Shown here: one piece after another, positions 34,166 through 46,576 of the stretch
How positions within the stretch are numbered: position 1 is the stretch's first letter
How the letters are laid out: each line of letters starts with the position of its first letter
From: Icerya purchasi
Taxonomy: Eukaryota > Arthropoda > Insecta > Hemiptera > Monophlebidae
Direction of reading: 5' to 3'
Length of the DNA: 64,000 bases
Assembly (NCBI GenBank): GCA_039619475.1
Contig: CM077116.1
Coordinates: forward strand, 102,097,164-102,161,163
The notes under the pieces: model-generated
The model's input: the letters and a program-made list of their open reading frames with translations, nothing else
Told to the model about the DNA's origin: nothing
The model's database searches: none
Translations under genes and position numbers: made by a program

Positions 34166-36779
34166 TCTTAGTAATGCGCGGTTTTTTGGAATATTTTTTT
34201 CAAGTGCTCCTAAATAACAATTCGGGCGAAAAATCGTCGAATATTATTCCATCATATATATATAATAGAATATCAAAATATATTACAATTTCCACGTAAT
34301 TTTATTTATTATTAAGTTTAAGTTGATACTAAACTATACATAATCTGGGAGAAAAAACCTAAACGGAAACATGACAGCCTACGAAAGGCAGATAATACTT
34401 AATGGTATATAAACATCGATTTTACATTTACGTAATTCGACCGAATGCCTAGTTGACAATGGAATCAAAAGGCATTTTTATCGTTTTCATTGTGACATCA
34501 TCATTATTTTTTTATGTATTTATTTGATTTAATTAACTATTAATTATTCATTTTTTTTATATCCGTAAATATGTTTTATTTTTTTTTTACGTTTGAAATT
34601 CTTTTACGATTTAGTTGTAAGCAAGTTCTTGTACGGTAACAACAATCTTTTTTTTTGATTTTTAAACTTTGGTCTACTTTTGTTTATTTACGTATCCGAT
34701 TTTATATTTCTCAGTTTGACATATAGTGTGCATTTCCTTCACCAGCGTACATTCGAGATGCATTTCGCTTAATGAAAAAAATATGTTCGAATACTCTTTC
34801 AACCCGTATATATGATCGCGCAATTAACAGATTTCATTTTCGGCGAACGTTACGTATACGGGAAAAATATAAGCCCTGACCGCGTCGCCGAAAAGACACG
34901 TCTCCGAAAAATGAAACGAATTGTTGATTAAGGGGCATCACATAGCTATCGGCATCGCGTACGCTGAAATTACTAGAAACTAACTGGTTAGCATTTATGA
35001 TGGAAAATTTGATGTCACTCGAAAATAACTTACAGAAATTATAGGTCAAATAATAGCCGGCGACACGCTGTTCAGTTGAACATAGTAAAAAAAAACAACA
35101 AAATTAATATTTTCACTATAGCAAGACATTTAAATTACAAGTACAAAATTAATGGCTAAAAAAAAGAGAAGGAAAACTTTGATGACGTCGTCGATAAAGG
35201 ATGATTAAGGGGTTTTGAAAGTAACGGTAAGTGGGATTGAGATGACGGCGGAAAATAAAATTGAGACAGCACGAATATCGATAAAGATATGTAGCAGAAG
35301 TTTAGAGGAAAATAACGCCGAATAGAAATAATTGATTTTCTTCAGGGAAAGCAGACTTGCAATCGTAATGCCTACGGATCAAGAATCTGTTTTTTTTTTC
35401 TTTCATTTCCCAGTTAAAATTATTACGTAAAAATGTATATGAAAATAATAGATTTGTCTTGAAACAAAAAAACAAACTTCCGTGGATAACTGTTATATTT
35501 TTAAGAAACATAACGAAAATATTTGGTTAACTGGTCTCAATTTTAATGTTTTGAGGACTATTTTTTTTTTTTTTTGCTTAACCTTTCCGAATTGTTAGAT
35601 ATTTAGTAAAGTTCGAAAGATTCCTGTTATCGAATGTAAATCTAGCATTTGGGGATCGTGCCGAGGTTCGTGCGCACTTTCCAGTTGAACTCTGTGAATT
35701 GTGACGGCTATGCTTCTGCGAGAGTAAAATTATGCAATTTTTTCTTTTTTTAATTTAAAAAAAACTATGCTTCGAAGACAGCGACAATATCGATTTTAAT
35801 AAACATCTGCCATCAAAGTATACTGCCGTTTCGACATTACGATAACGAGAGAAATCATTTAAATAAAATACCGAAAAGAAATGGCTACCCGAGGTATTCT
35901 CGCAAAATTCAGGTTTGGCTCTATTAATTTCAACGATTAACCTTCCGTCAGACTAGCGAAAGCGCATAAGTAAACCTGAAATTTATAGTGAATCATTTTT
36001 AAAGCTATTTTGATAGTAGAGTAATACCCCGCCGTGCTTCATTAAAATTGACAGATTCTCGTTTACATACCCCGAGATACTGTAGAATGACTTCGAAATC
36101 AAAAACCGGAATGAGTATACTGTTTTGTCTTCAGTGACCAATAGAGAGGTATCAACGATTTTTTTCAGGTATCCTACTTGTAAATTATTTCACTTACCGA
36201 GATTATCCTTAAAGCATCTTTGCCCGGCTTATGGAGGCAAGTAATAGTAGCGGTAATCTTCGGTTTCTCGGTGGAAAGGAGGAGGTTCAAAAATTAATTT
36301 TAATAGGCAACACAACTCCTGCAACCACTTTTTAACGTATTATTACATAATACGTTGATGGCACGCGTTCACAATATTAAACGCATTTTACGGAAGAAAA
36401 TTATTTATGACAAATAATGATAATGATGATGACGATGATATCGATTGAAGAATTATGATCGATTTCAGTGTGGGCAAAACTAAACTGGTTCGATTAAGTA
36501 ATACATTCTCCCGGTGCTGTTTTAGCTATTCTCTATCGGCGGCTTCTTCTATTCTCTCATTACCTTCTGCTTCTGATTTTCCTGCCCCTCGAATTATTTT
36601 CATTACTGCGTCTTTAGGCGATTAAAAATAGGAACTTCATTTTCTCCTTCTTGCCATTTCTTGGGCTAATTTGGCGAACCCTTCACAAATAGATAAAAAA
36701 GAAACATGTTTTTTTAAATTCAAATTTAATTTACGGTGCGGAAGTAGTATATAACGATTAAAGTATAACACAATCTACT
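34166..36779. other. Unassigned DNA
   Basis: AT-rich sequence with T-runs (34550-34585, 35565-35577). The ORFs at 35049-34834 and 35511-35302 have no domain. A GATGATGACGATGAT run lies near 36420-36441. The C/T-rich part at 36540-36600 might be more family X debris, but I could not align it. Confidence 0.35.
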
Positions 36780-39184
36780 ATTAGACTATCATGTCCGTAA
36801 GTCCTCTGAACTTATGCTTAAAGCTGCGAATCTTTATAGACCTAAAATTAAAATACTTACCAGCTATAAACTAGTAACCCTTATTAAAATTAAAAATTAC
36901 TTTAGGAAACAGTATCAAAAACTTCGTGATCATCTTTCACTCAACATTTATAAAATGTTCGCCAAATTAGTTAAAATTAAGCTACACGAGCTTCACAATA
37001 CAACCTGGAACGACAAACTAATTATTCTTACTACCAAAGACAATTCGTTTTGGAAACTAATCCAAATTTTTAAAAAGAATATGGATACAGCTATTCCACC
37101 GCCAACCCATGAGAATAAAACAGAATACACAAACAGAGGCAAAACTGAACTACTAGCGAATATCTTCCTTGATACACAAATCCCCTACAACACATGTTAA
37201 TAAAATTCATAACATTGTACAAAAATCCGTACCCTCTTCAACGGATACCAACAGTTACCCCAAATTCTTTCCGTCGTCTGATGTTAATAACATTATTAAA
37301 AAATTAAAGAATAAATACTCCCCACTGGCTCAGATAACGTCTCCATTGCCATGATCAAAAATTTATTGAGTAATTAATCTAACCATCATAATAAATTCTG
37401 TTCTCCTATCACGTCACTTTCCGGCATGCTGGAAGGAGTCAATTATTATTCCAATAGCAAAACAAGGCAAAGATATGCCTTGGCTGTAAATTATAGGTCT
37501 ATTTCGTTACTAAATTGTTTGAGCAGAATCGCGGAGAAATTGATTCTATCTAGAATGACTGAACACTGTAACGAGAAAAAAATCATTATCTCCCACCAGT
37601 TTGGCTTCTTACGTAAATTATCTACTACTATGCAATGAAGTAGGCTAATGCGAGTTTGTAAGAAACAACTTTAATTTGAACAAACACACTGGATTTTGCT
37701 TAATATTGAAAAAACTTTCGACACCACGTGGCACCAGGGCTTAATTGACAAATTAATTCAATATTAATTTCCAAAATTTCTTTTCATCCTTATACATAAC
37801 TATCTGACAGGAAGGAGTTTCTCTGTAAAAATCGGCGACTTTATCCCTCCACCAAAATTATCGGTGGCTGGAGTTTCCCAAGAGAGCATACTTGGCCCCT
37901 TCTTATTTATCCTTTTCTTAAATGATTTCCCTACATCGCGATAGGCTGAATTATGACACTGTTATTTATCGTGCCTCTTCTAGAACTGATACACTTAAGC
38001 ATCGCTTAAGAGAAAACTTTGTAAAAATAAAAAAATACCTAGTTAAGTGGAAGATCGAATTAAACCATATATACTAAAACGCAAACTATCTTTTTCACAA
38101 AAAGAAGGCCAACATACATACCAAAATTAATGCTGGAAAATCAAGTCTGCCAGATCAAAAGTGAAATTAAATATTTAGGTGTCGTGCTAGACAAGTGAAT
38201 AACCTTCACCGAACATATTCTTTTTTTTTCTTTCTTTTTTTTTTTTTTTTTTTTTATCAGGGACCTCATCTAGAAACAATAGGAAGAAGAGTTAACTAAT
38301 TAAAACTTAATTCGATCGGAAATGGCAGAAATAAAGAGGAAATAATGACAGGAACAACAGACTGAAACGGAATGGACAGGATATGGGAAGCACAGTAGGG
38401 AGCAGGAAGCCTTGACTTTAAAAGGAAACACATTGATTTTGCTATCAATAAAGCTCACGAATGAAATTTCCTGCTAAGACACGTTTTCAATAAAAAATGC
38501 AAACTAACATCAACAAATAAGTTACCCTTCTAAAAAAGTGTAATCTGACCTATCCTTTATGTCTCTACCATCCGGTTCAATACTTCTAGATCCACCATCT
38601 AGATTCTAGAAAGTTCAGCGATTCTAAAATAATTGTTGTAGAATTATTCTATGCGCTCCACTATACAGTAGCGTAAATAATATGCATGCTGTATTGAAAT
38701 TACCCCTTATCGAAAATGTAATCTCCCTACAAGATAAAAAATTCCTTAACAATTGGTTCTAAAAGCGATCATATTTTTGTCAACAAAATTGGAGATTACA
38801 CAAGAACCTCTCTCCAGTTAAAATGCAAAAAATATTAAACATATACTGCTTTAGCCTAACTATTCCCCGGATTCTCCACATGTCAGTGATATTCTAAGTA
38901 TATTTCTTACCTATCCTATTGTACGATTCTTTACAATGATATTAACCTATTAATTGTATTATTTTTATTTGTTCTCCCTGAAGCTAGGTTTTTTGTTGAT
39001 GTTTTTCCTAATATTGCACCTTAGTGCTTAAGCACAACTCAGACGTAGTTTTAGACACTGTTGCACGTTGGAAAGAGTATAATTGATCGATACACGTATA
39101 TCATCCCGTAACGTTACGCTCTTCATGTTTGTTAATTTTTTTAAATTTATGTAATAAACTTTTTATTCATTCATTCATTCATTC
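36780..39184 (+). mobile_element. Jockey-like LINE with (TTCA)n tail, interrupted by an insertion
   Basis: A 128-codon frame (36814-37200) covers the linker before RT. RT blocks follow: VNYRSISLLNCLSRIAEKLI near 37485-37545, ISHQFGFLRKLSTTMQ near 37590-37636, LLNIEKTFDTTWHQGLI near 37695-37746 (motif A), AGVSQESILGPFLFILFLND near 37868-37925 (motif B), then LNYDTVIYRASS near 37947-37982, where the ADD of motif C has become NYD, and KYLGVVLDK near 38171-38197. The frame HILFAINKAHE is split by foreign DNA at 38221-38450 and resumes at INKAHE. The 3' UTR ends in four CATT repeats near 39167-39183 after an AATAAA at 39151. Many stops are present. The endonuclease is absent. Confidence 0.88.
38221..38450 (-). 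mobile_element. Family X 3' end inserted in the Jockey-like LINE
   Basis: On the minus strand the insert starts with pyrimidine-rich sequence near 38440, containing CTGCTCCCTACTGTGCTTCC and TTTCAGTCTGTTGTTCCTGT segments that resemble the family X C-terminus and 3' UTR (compare 12340-12430 and 46850-46960). It ends in a long A-run (T-run 38221-38257 on plus). The host reading frame EHI-LFAINKAHE is rebuilt if the insert is removed. Possible short target duplications (ACATATTCTTTT and ACATTGATTTT) flank it, but they are imperfect. Confidence 0.65.
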
Positions 39185-40079
39185 ACGTACAACTGGAAAC
39201 TGCAATATTGTCCTCTCATCGGTTCTTGAGGAAGAGGCTGCTGAAAATAGCTTGTTACGGACAACTCAAAGTTAGTTGGAAATTGGCTAAGAGAAAGAAT
39301 GAATGTTGATGGCATTCTTTTACGATGTGTACTCTGTCGGGGTAGTGCAATTACTAAAGAAAAAGGTCACAAAATTAGCTTGGAAATCATCTAAACAATA
39401 AAATTATTCTTTACGTATCGGGTAGGTAAGTAATACAACGAGTTCTCGGTCATATGCTTACGCCACGTAGTTTGAGTCGTCCAATAACTGGCAGTTCTGT
39501 TTTTCATAGTCATTGACTCTATCTTAAGTTATCAATGTTCCCCGGAGGAGATGCATCTTCAGGCGTGAGAATGGATAGTAGTGCCCCTAACTGAATCTAA
39601 CGTTTCCCAGCCTTCCAGCTTGACCTGAAACTCAGGAAAAAATTATTTAGTACGCGAAAACAGTGTTGGTTCTGTTTTATAATAATTTTTATTTAAAAAA
39701 TCTGCCATTGAGAAAGTTTTTTTTTCTTTTACGGAGGCAGGGACGTATGAGATAATTAGTTGAATATTGTTTCAACATTTTTACGCTTCCGTCGATTCAT
39801 TTTAATAGCCGCGTTTAAAAAATTAAAAATGGACACTTATTAATTGGACTAATTTTTGAGTCTTGTCATTTTTGTCGGAATAGGCAGGAATTCACGATAG
39901 GTAATTGTTAGTAGGTAAATTGATGGATTTTTTAATGTCGCCAGCGCATTAGTAGATGCATTTTTGCACATTTTTATTGGATAAAATTTATTCCAGTTGG
40001 CATTGTAAGCGTATTTACGTATTATTATCGAGGTAATGGTAGTCCGAAAATTCGATAAAAATACGGGATTTAAAAAGGC
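39185..40079. other. Unassigned DNA
   Basis: No gene or repeat is recognised. The 80-codon minus ORF (40091-39849) has no domain. Confidence 0.35.
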
Positions 40080-40830
40080 AAGAGGAAGCACTCGGGGAGG
40101 CCAATTTCTATTTCGGAATCCGTCAGGTTATTCCCGTGTAAAAGATGGAAGTGAATTCGATTAATGGAGGATGCGGCTTATGGTATTTCCTCTAATTTTG
40201 TGTGGCACGGATGCAGCGATACATCGGCGCGGTACACGGAATAGCCGATTAGCAAAATTTAACTGTTTAGCGGCTCGGAAGCAATCGCGACCGGTATAAT
40301 GATAAGCACGTGTCGAAACGAAAGATAATAGCAAAAACGAATAGCGGCCAGGGAAAATTCAAAAATAATAACGGCCGCAGTTCAGGTAAAAAGCGACGGA
40401 TCGGGCCCTTTTGGCTCGAAGAGGGAATACAATGGCAGCAGAGAGCGAGATGAGGGGCATTGGTCCTTTTCTAATTAGCGCGAGTGAAATATCGAATTTA
40501 TTCTGCGGCCGACCAAATTGCTTGTCGGACACGTGTTTACCTTAAGTAAAAGATGTACGTGCATTAGCGAACGTGCGCGCGGACCTTCCGCCGGCTGGCT
40601 CGCTGATAATAAATCTCTCCCATTCGAAACCTGTCATCGATCGTGCTGTATCATTGTTGTCGGCGCGAGACCCTGTTCGCATCGAGTGATTTTCCGTTTA
40701 GCTGGCAGTGTCATTCGGGTATTTTTCGAAGGTGCAATTACCCGGATTAGCCGGAACACGGTACCCGGCTGTAGTCAAGGATCGGTTTGCGATGGAAACT
40801 CTCGGATTAGATTGCAACAGTAGGGTCGGA
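40080..40830. other. GC-richer unique island, possible conserved non-coding sequence
   Basis: Base composition changes sharply here: CG-containing words are frequent (GCGGCC, CGCGCG, GGCGCG), the sequence is non-repetitive, and no transposon motif is found. The only ORF (40518-40823 plus) shows no domain, splice-like boundaries or codon pattern I could trust. This looks more like host unique DNA than like the surrounding repeats. A regulatory role is only inference. Confidence 0.35.
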
Positions 40831-41532
40831 GAAGGCGTTGTTAATTATTTCTGGAAATAAGTAAAGAAAAAAAATATCATCGAGACGATATATTTTTTCA
40901 ATTTTTTGAGAAAAAGACACTTTTTTATATTTTTGTTTTGTAATTTCACCCCTGTAAATCAACTGTTTTTTTTTATTTTTTTTTTTTTTTTTTGCAAACC
41001 TAAACGAATGTAAACGCTTTACAGTCGTGTTCCAATGTTTCAGTTTAGACGAAAAATTTCCGAACAAAATACTTATAAAGTAGTATACACTGTCTTATTT
41101 ATTCACGGCTCGGGTGGTCCTATAGAAGATATTTTTAATTTTATACGTAACATAAAACTCTTGTTCGAAAACATAATTATACGCTTGATGCTTCCTTAAA
41201 CATAAATGGTAAATCCGCGTCTGCCGTGGAGATGAGGTTGCGAAGGTGTTTGCGCTTCGTTATCGTAATGAATTCTTCTTATTCCTTCTATTTTCTCGTA
41301 CGACGTAGCCTTCTCGCGTAACTTCCGAGCACCTTACAGAAACAAATTTATCGACATTAAATTGAATTTTTCTAAAACCGTCTATGTCGAAATACTTGTA
41401 TGACTTCCTGCATCACAGTTATAATCATACCTTCTGTATTTCGGCGAAATATTCTTATCTCTAGAAAGATACAGACTTATTTGCTTATTAAGTGTTCTCT
41501 CAGGTACATTAGAAAAAACGGAATTCCTCCAC
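40831..41532. other. Unassigned DNA
   Basis: A T-run at 40965-40993 is the only notable feature. No coding motif was found. Confidence 0.35.
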
Positions 41533-41651
41533 TACTGCTTCGAACCTATATCTCTGATCGCCTCAATGATCTAAGCTCATATAGTTGGGTCAGTGCTGGC
41601 ACCGACCCATTTAAAAAAAAATAAAAATAAAAAAAAAATACTGCCTCGAAC
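41533..41651 (+). mobile_element. Short retro-insertion with poly(A) and 13-bp target duplication
   Basis: TACTGCTTCGAAC (41533-41545) is repeated as TACTGCCTCGAAC (41639-41651), a 13-bp match with one difference. Between them lie 93 bp ending in an A-rich tail (41611-41638). This is the hallmark of LINE-mediated insertion of a short RNA or a severely 5'-truncated element. The 65-bp body (CTCATATAGTTGGGTCAGTG within it) is not recognised. Confidence 0.85.
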
Positions 41652-42117
41652 AAAATTATTCCATTTTTGTAATGAGTACCGTGCAATCCGATCAACATAA
41701 AACAAAAGCCTACATACTAAATATCGATTTATTAGTTCACTGTTAGATAATAGTCTCTTGCAGATTATTTATGGAACAAACAAAAAGAACAAAAAAAAAT
41801 ATTAAATCTCCTTGTTAGTCGTGTGACTACCATTGTTCTATCTCTTTACAGACCGTCGATCTTTCTGCAAATAAAAAAAAAATCTTTTTGTCTGCTTCAG
41901 AAATGAAATGAATTTGAACGAGTTATTTACTTTTCAACCTTTTAGGATTTTATATTTATATTTTGCCAATTGCCCGTGATGAACAATAGTTCCGGCAAAC
42001 AAAAACAAATATTCTTGACCGACCTTTTTCACGCTAATACTTAGTCAACAGTGCTGCATTATCTTCGACCTTATGATGGGTAACTGCCTTTTGTACATAT
42101 ATACACGTATGTATATA

Positions 42118-42148
<31 letters not shown>

Positions 42149-42267
42149 CGGTTATACACACACAACTTGTGACACAAATTTGATCTAGACATGCTCTCTT
42201 CAAATCATTTGCAGTTTCCATTCAATTAGGAGTGTCAGATAAAAACGAAGTCTCATACATTCTATTT
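41652..42267. other. Unassigned DNA with TA microsatellite
   Basis: A (TA)n run lies at about 42123-42148. No coding motif precedes the hAT fragment, so its upstream exon or domain is lost. Confidence 0.5.
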
Positions 42268-42411
42268 GAAGTGGCCGCATTTAAACCAATTGCGTCTTGT
42301 GAAGTAGAGAGGTCGTTTTCCGCAATGGACGCTATGTTAACAGAAACAAGACATCATTTCCGTGTTGAAAATTTAGAAAAAATTCTTCTTGTTAAATGTA
42401 ATAATTTTTAA
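42268..42411 (+). pseudogene. hAT transposase C-terminal dimerisation domain fragment
   Basis: The 47-codon frame contains IASCEVERSFSAMDAMLT followed by RHHFRVENLEKILLVKCNN and a stop. This is the signature of the hAT C-terminal dimerisation region ('t-x-x-c-x-vERsFS-x-lk-x-i-x-t-x-x-R-x-x-l-x-x-enle-x-l-x-v'). The Glu-Arg-Ser-Phe-Ser core is intact. The frame is open but continues upstream only a few codons. No terminal repeats could be paired. It belongs to a different hAT family from the one at 46268-47932, judged by sequence. Confidence 0.85.
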
Positions 42412-42714
42412 GTTTAGATTTATAATTTAATGATTTTTTAATACAAATTAATGTAATGGAAGAAATAGCAGCATGATAATAATAATAATTTGGAGCGAAA
42501 AACAGATTTTATTTTATTTATTCAATATACACTATCTATTATGACATTTTTAGTGCATATATATTGGAGTTTTTTCGCGCATATAAATCCGAACCTCACT
42601 CATTATGTATTAATACGTATAATTTAATAGTAGTTGTAGTTTCATTCGGAAGTTGTATTGCTCGATGTCGAGCGTCGTAACTGCATATTTGTGTACGTTC
42701 AGTTGCACAAACAT

Positions 42715-43003
42715 GTAGCGCTCATGGCAATTGTCATATTTAAAACGCGAGTGTAACGCAAGACTATACTTGGAACTAATTTTAGTCGTTTGTAATTGCG
42801 CTACATATGCAGTTCCGTGTGTGTGTGTACTAACTAGCGCGCATATGATTATGGTGGTATATACACATGGTGGTTTTCCATTACCTTCCACGTGACTATT
42901 AGCGATTATTTAATTAATTTATAATTTCTTGTTGCCGGTCTGGCATCGAACTCAAGACCTCCGTGACGGAAGTCAAGCGCTCTAGCAACTAGGCTGTCAC
43001 GGC
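42715..43003 (-). mobile_element. tRNA-derived SINE, copy 1
   Basis: Minus strand. The 5' head (43003-42934) has an A-box-like CAGCCTAGTTGCTAGAGCGC and a B-box-like GGTCTTGAGTTCGATGCC. The body (about 42930-42730) aligns with that of copy 2 at 58450-58826, sharing ACGCAAGACTA, GGAACT, CAGTTCCGTGTG (CAGTCCCGTGTG in copy 2), CTAGCGCGCA and TAGCGATTATTTA. The acceptor stem of the head is partly lost. The ORF on the minus strand here (42891-42610) is not coding. The 3' tail is unclear. Confidence 0.85.
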
Positions 43004-43149
43004 GTTTTTTAGTAGTTGCAGTAGTAACAATTAAACAACGGTAATTTTATTAAATTTCATCTTATATTCCATGCATGAGTCAATTTTTAACCTATCGAAT
43101 GAAGCAAGAAATAGCTAGCCCTTAAATTTAAAAAGACAAATTAACAACA

Positions 43150-43203
43150 ACAATGATAATAATAATAATAATGATAATAATAATAATAATGATAATAATA
43201 AAA
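43150..43203. repeat. (AAT)n microsatellite with GAT interruptions
   Basis: The run is built from ATAATAATAATAATAATG blocks repeated three times. It lies 147 bp from the SINE head and is not clearly part of it. Confidence 0.85.
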
Positions 43204-46200
43204 ATATGAACAGCAATGGTATCTCCGTATTATACAAACACAATGATATCTAGATGCTCATGCTGATGTTAGATACTGCCGAATGCACGCAAATCCACGC
43301 GAGAGCCCCAAGGGCTACATGATCATTTTTCTCGCTCACAGGAGAACCGAGTTCCCTTCTTTAACCGGAACGTCAGCTTATAGAGTCGTGCTGGACACGG
43401 CGAGTAGTAGGAGAGGGAAGAGAAAAAAAATGTTGGTTAAAAACAATAAAATTAATTCGTGCAACGATTCCGAGTGATAGGATCAAGTTTATGATAAGGC
43501 AAGTGAGTCGGATAGCTGATCGACGCAACGGGGGTCTAAAAGTGGCAAGAATAATTTTTAATCGCGGCCAAACTAATTACCAGTCGCGCATCTAATAACA
43601 GTTGCTAATGTATCTTATAAATCAAACAGCTTGAAATTTATTCCAGGCAGCCGCTCAGAATTCATTTCGCCGCCCAACTATTCCCCCCTCTGTTATCTAG
43701 CGGTTCGATATCGGCCGCAAACTGTTACTCGGCAACTCTGCAACAGCTACCCGGACGCTGAGTAAATATTATAAAGCAGAGCAGTTGAATCGTCATCGTC
43801 ATCTCCAACAGTCCCGATGAAGTCGGACTTTCCAGTTTTATCCGAGATCGCCAGTCCGAGCACTGCTGCGATTTCCACATTTCCTCGGCTTTTCCTCCTC
43901 GATCGGATGTTCTCGCAGTCGAGTTGTTCGCTAAAAGCGCGATTTGAAAAAGTTACCTTCGATAATGCTCTTTATTTCGCTATACCATCTTATCCACACT
44001 TCACCATACGGCACTCGTCGCCAGCGAAGTTGACGGTTATCGCTGCAAATTATTTCCCGTATTTCTTCTGTCTGATATACTTCATAAAATCTGCCATTTA
44101 CGCGTGTCATGAAGAGACTGTGTAGGGCATTAATTTTAGAACACGCTATTATATGGTCAGTTAAAAGAATAATATACATACACGCGGCATAAATTATGTA
44201 AAATTCGTTTTTTGACGCGGATACGTCTCATGGCTGGGCACCATCTAGAATTTTGTCGGTTACGATGAAAAAATGTCACAAAATCTATTTAATTTGATTT
44301 TGATAAGGACAATTGCGAGGAAGAAATAGCGACGAAAAAGTGTCAGAAAATTTTATAATGATTTTCAATTACAACCAATCGCTAGCTAGCGTATTTCTTT
44401 TATTTTCCGGGCATACAAAAAAAAAAAAACAACAATGGCTGTCTCATTCTTACACTAAGGAGATAATAAAAAAAAGTCGATTTCTTACTTTTTAATTTTT
44501 ATGGGACATTTTTTTTTTCTTTTTTATTTGTTAAGTTTCTCGTGAAAATGCTTGATGGATCATCGAAATGCAGCATTGCGTGTGGTGCATTAAAAATTGC
44601 CACGTAAAAAAGCAACCAGCATTTATTCGATACAAAGCAGCAAATAATAACGCACTTCATCACTTACTCAACAAAAATGTCTGCAATGATTTACGTTCAC
44701 AAAAATGACTTGAATGGTTACCCCGTTCGTGTTTTTTTAATATTATTTGCTTATTAGTATTTATTTTCATTATCTTGATTATTCGCTTGGTTTTGTTTTG
44801 TCTTAATTTTTGTATTAGTTATAATTAATAAATATAAATGTTAAAGTGTCATCATTTTATTCGTAAAGGTCGCAGCGTAGTGTATATTCGCCATTTTTCA
44901 GCACACAAAAAGCGATATATTTAGTTTTAATAATACTTCCTTGAAACATATTCATCAATTCTTCGTACTAAAGCTTACAGTTCGTAAATTAGAGGGATTG
45001 CTTAAACATGCAGACCATGTATGCTTGTACACTATAATACTCAGCGGTGATTTCAACATCGATTTCCCTTGGTAAATAAAATAAAATTATTACAAGTTCT
45101 TCGAGAAAATTGGAATTCACAGATGAATTCGGCCCTTTACACGCAACAATAAACTTGGCTCGATACCATTTTTAGTCGCTACATTAACGCGTTAAAGCAC
45201 GTACATACCTATCTTGCTAGTCATTATCGCTTTTACTTATAATTAGTAGTAAACTTGTCCAAAGAGAGAGGAAACTGAATATAATGTTGTATATTTCGTT
45301 ACTTTGTGTGCAAATACTCATGTGGCAGCAGATAAAAGATGTTCTTTTGTACGGCTGAGGTGATTATGTTTTAGTTTTCTTGTAAATTTTGTACGGATAT
45401 AAAAATATTACAAGCAATGTCTTTTTGACGACGTCAACTTTGGTGATTATCATAGGAAACAGCCGACTACGAACAAGCCACACAACCCTGTCACATGATT
45501 ATGAAGGTACGGCTGGCTTCTTACAAATTGTCCTTTTTCTCTCGAGAACATTATAACGAATCAACATGCATTCTATGATAAGATATTCCGCATATTTTTT
45601 TACCGTAAATTACAATTTGCAGGAGTACTTGTTCGTAGTGTACAGGAGTATAAAGATTTTTGATGTTTAAAAATTCAAAATGCTGCGGGGTTCGTTTAGT
45701 CGAAGTAAGCAATGAGGAGAGGAGACCCCTTGGGACTTGGCGAATAAAACGAGCAGGGAACGAGCCCCATAATGTTTTCGAATAACTACAATTTTCTTTA
45801 CGTTTATATTGTGCTATAAGAATTTTAGTAAATCACTTATTTTTTTATTTTTTTTACTATTTGAAAAAAAGGAAAAAAATACGAATTTTTCAATTTCTTA
45901 TTCTGTTAGGTTTTTCCAGAAATACTCTTCTAGAGGAAAACTTTGTATAGAAAGCATTTTTAACTGTTTAAGATGCATTTATACGCAACTTTTTTCAACG
46001 CTTATTCTTAAAATGAATATATATATATATATTTTATAAAGAAATTTCCGTTTTACTCCATCCGAAAACTATGACGTGGTTTTAACCGAAAATTTAAATG
46101 ACGTATTAAAAATAAAACTAGTACACTATTAACTAAATAAGATTCAACATTCGAAAAGACAAAATAATCGTTAGCAGTTTAGCATATTTCCAATTATTTA

Positions 46201-46259
46201 TGTGATCTTTTTTATTATAAAAAGTAACATGCTTTAACGTTTAGAACTACTTGGATATT
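43204..46259. other. Unique DNA, no gene recognised
   Basis: The part at 43270-44110 is GC-richer and non-repetitive. Its ORF at 43817-44125 (102 codons) shows no domain or splice context. A-runs lie near 44419-44430, and a short (TA)n run lies near 46016-46031. The remainder is AT-rich without recognised elements. Confidence 0.35.
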
Positions 46260-46576
46260 CTATATAGCAGCGGTTCCTAAAGTGAGTTCTGCGGAGGGGT
46301 CACTGGGGTTCCGCAAGAAAATCATCAGGGTTGCCTTCGAACTGGCAAAAACCCGTAGCCAAAAATTTTTCGTAAAACAAGAAGGAAATAGAAATAGCCA
46401 AAAGATATTCCCGATAAGAGAAAATCATTTAAATTAAAAAATAAAAGCGTTGTTTTATTATATTTCGCTCAATAATAAATTATGAAGCTCTTCCTTATAC
46501 TGCGTTCCTGTTTTGGTATCTATTTTTTCGCCTAAAGCAATTTTTTTGTTATAACAGCGGGTCTATTTATGAAATT

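Noticed and set aside
40518..40823. 101-codon ORF as a host exon
   Set aside because: No domain or trustworthy splice signals; open by virtue of higher GC content.
42610..42891. 93-codon minus ORF as a protein gene
   Set aside because: It lies mostly within the SINE body and shares its non-coding sequence with the second SINE copy.
42934..43003. Functional tRNA gene on the minus strand
   Set aside because: Acceptor stem is broken, the anticodon stem is absent and a SINE body follows directly. The same reasoning applies to 58752-58826, whose acceptor stem is intact but which lacks an anticodon stem.
43817..44125. 102-codon ORF as a small secreted protein
   Set aside because: No clear signal peptide at its start and no domain; one hydrophobic stretch near the end is not enough.
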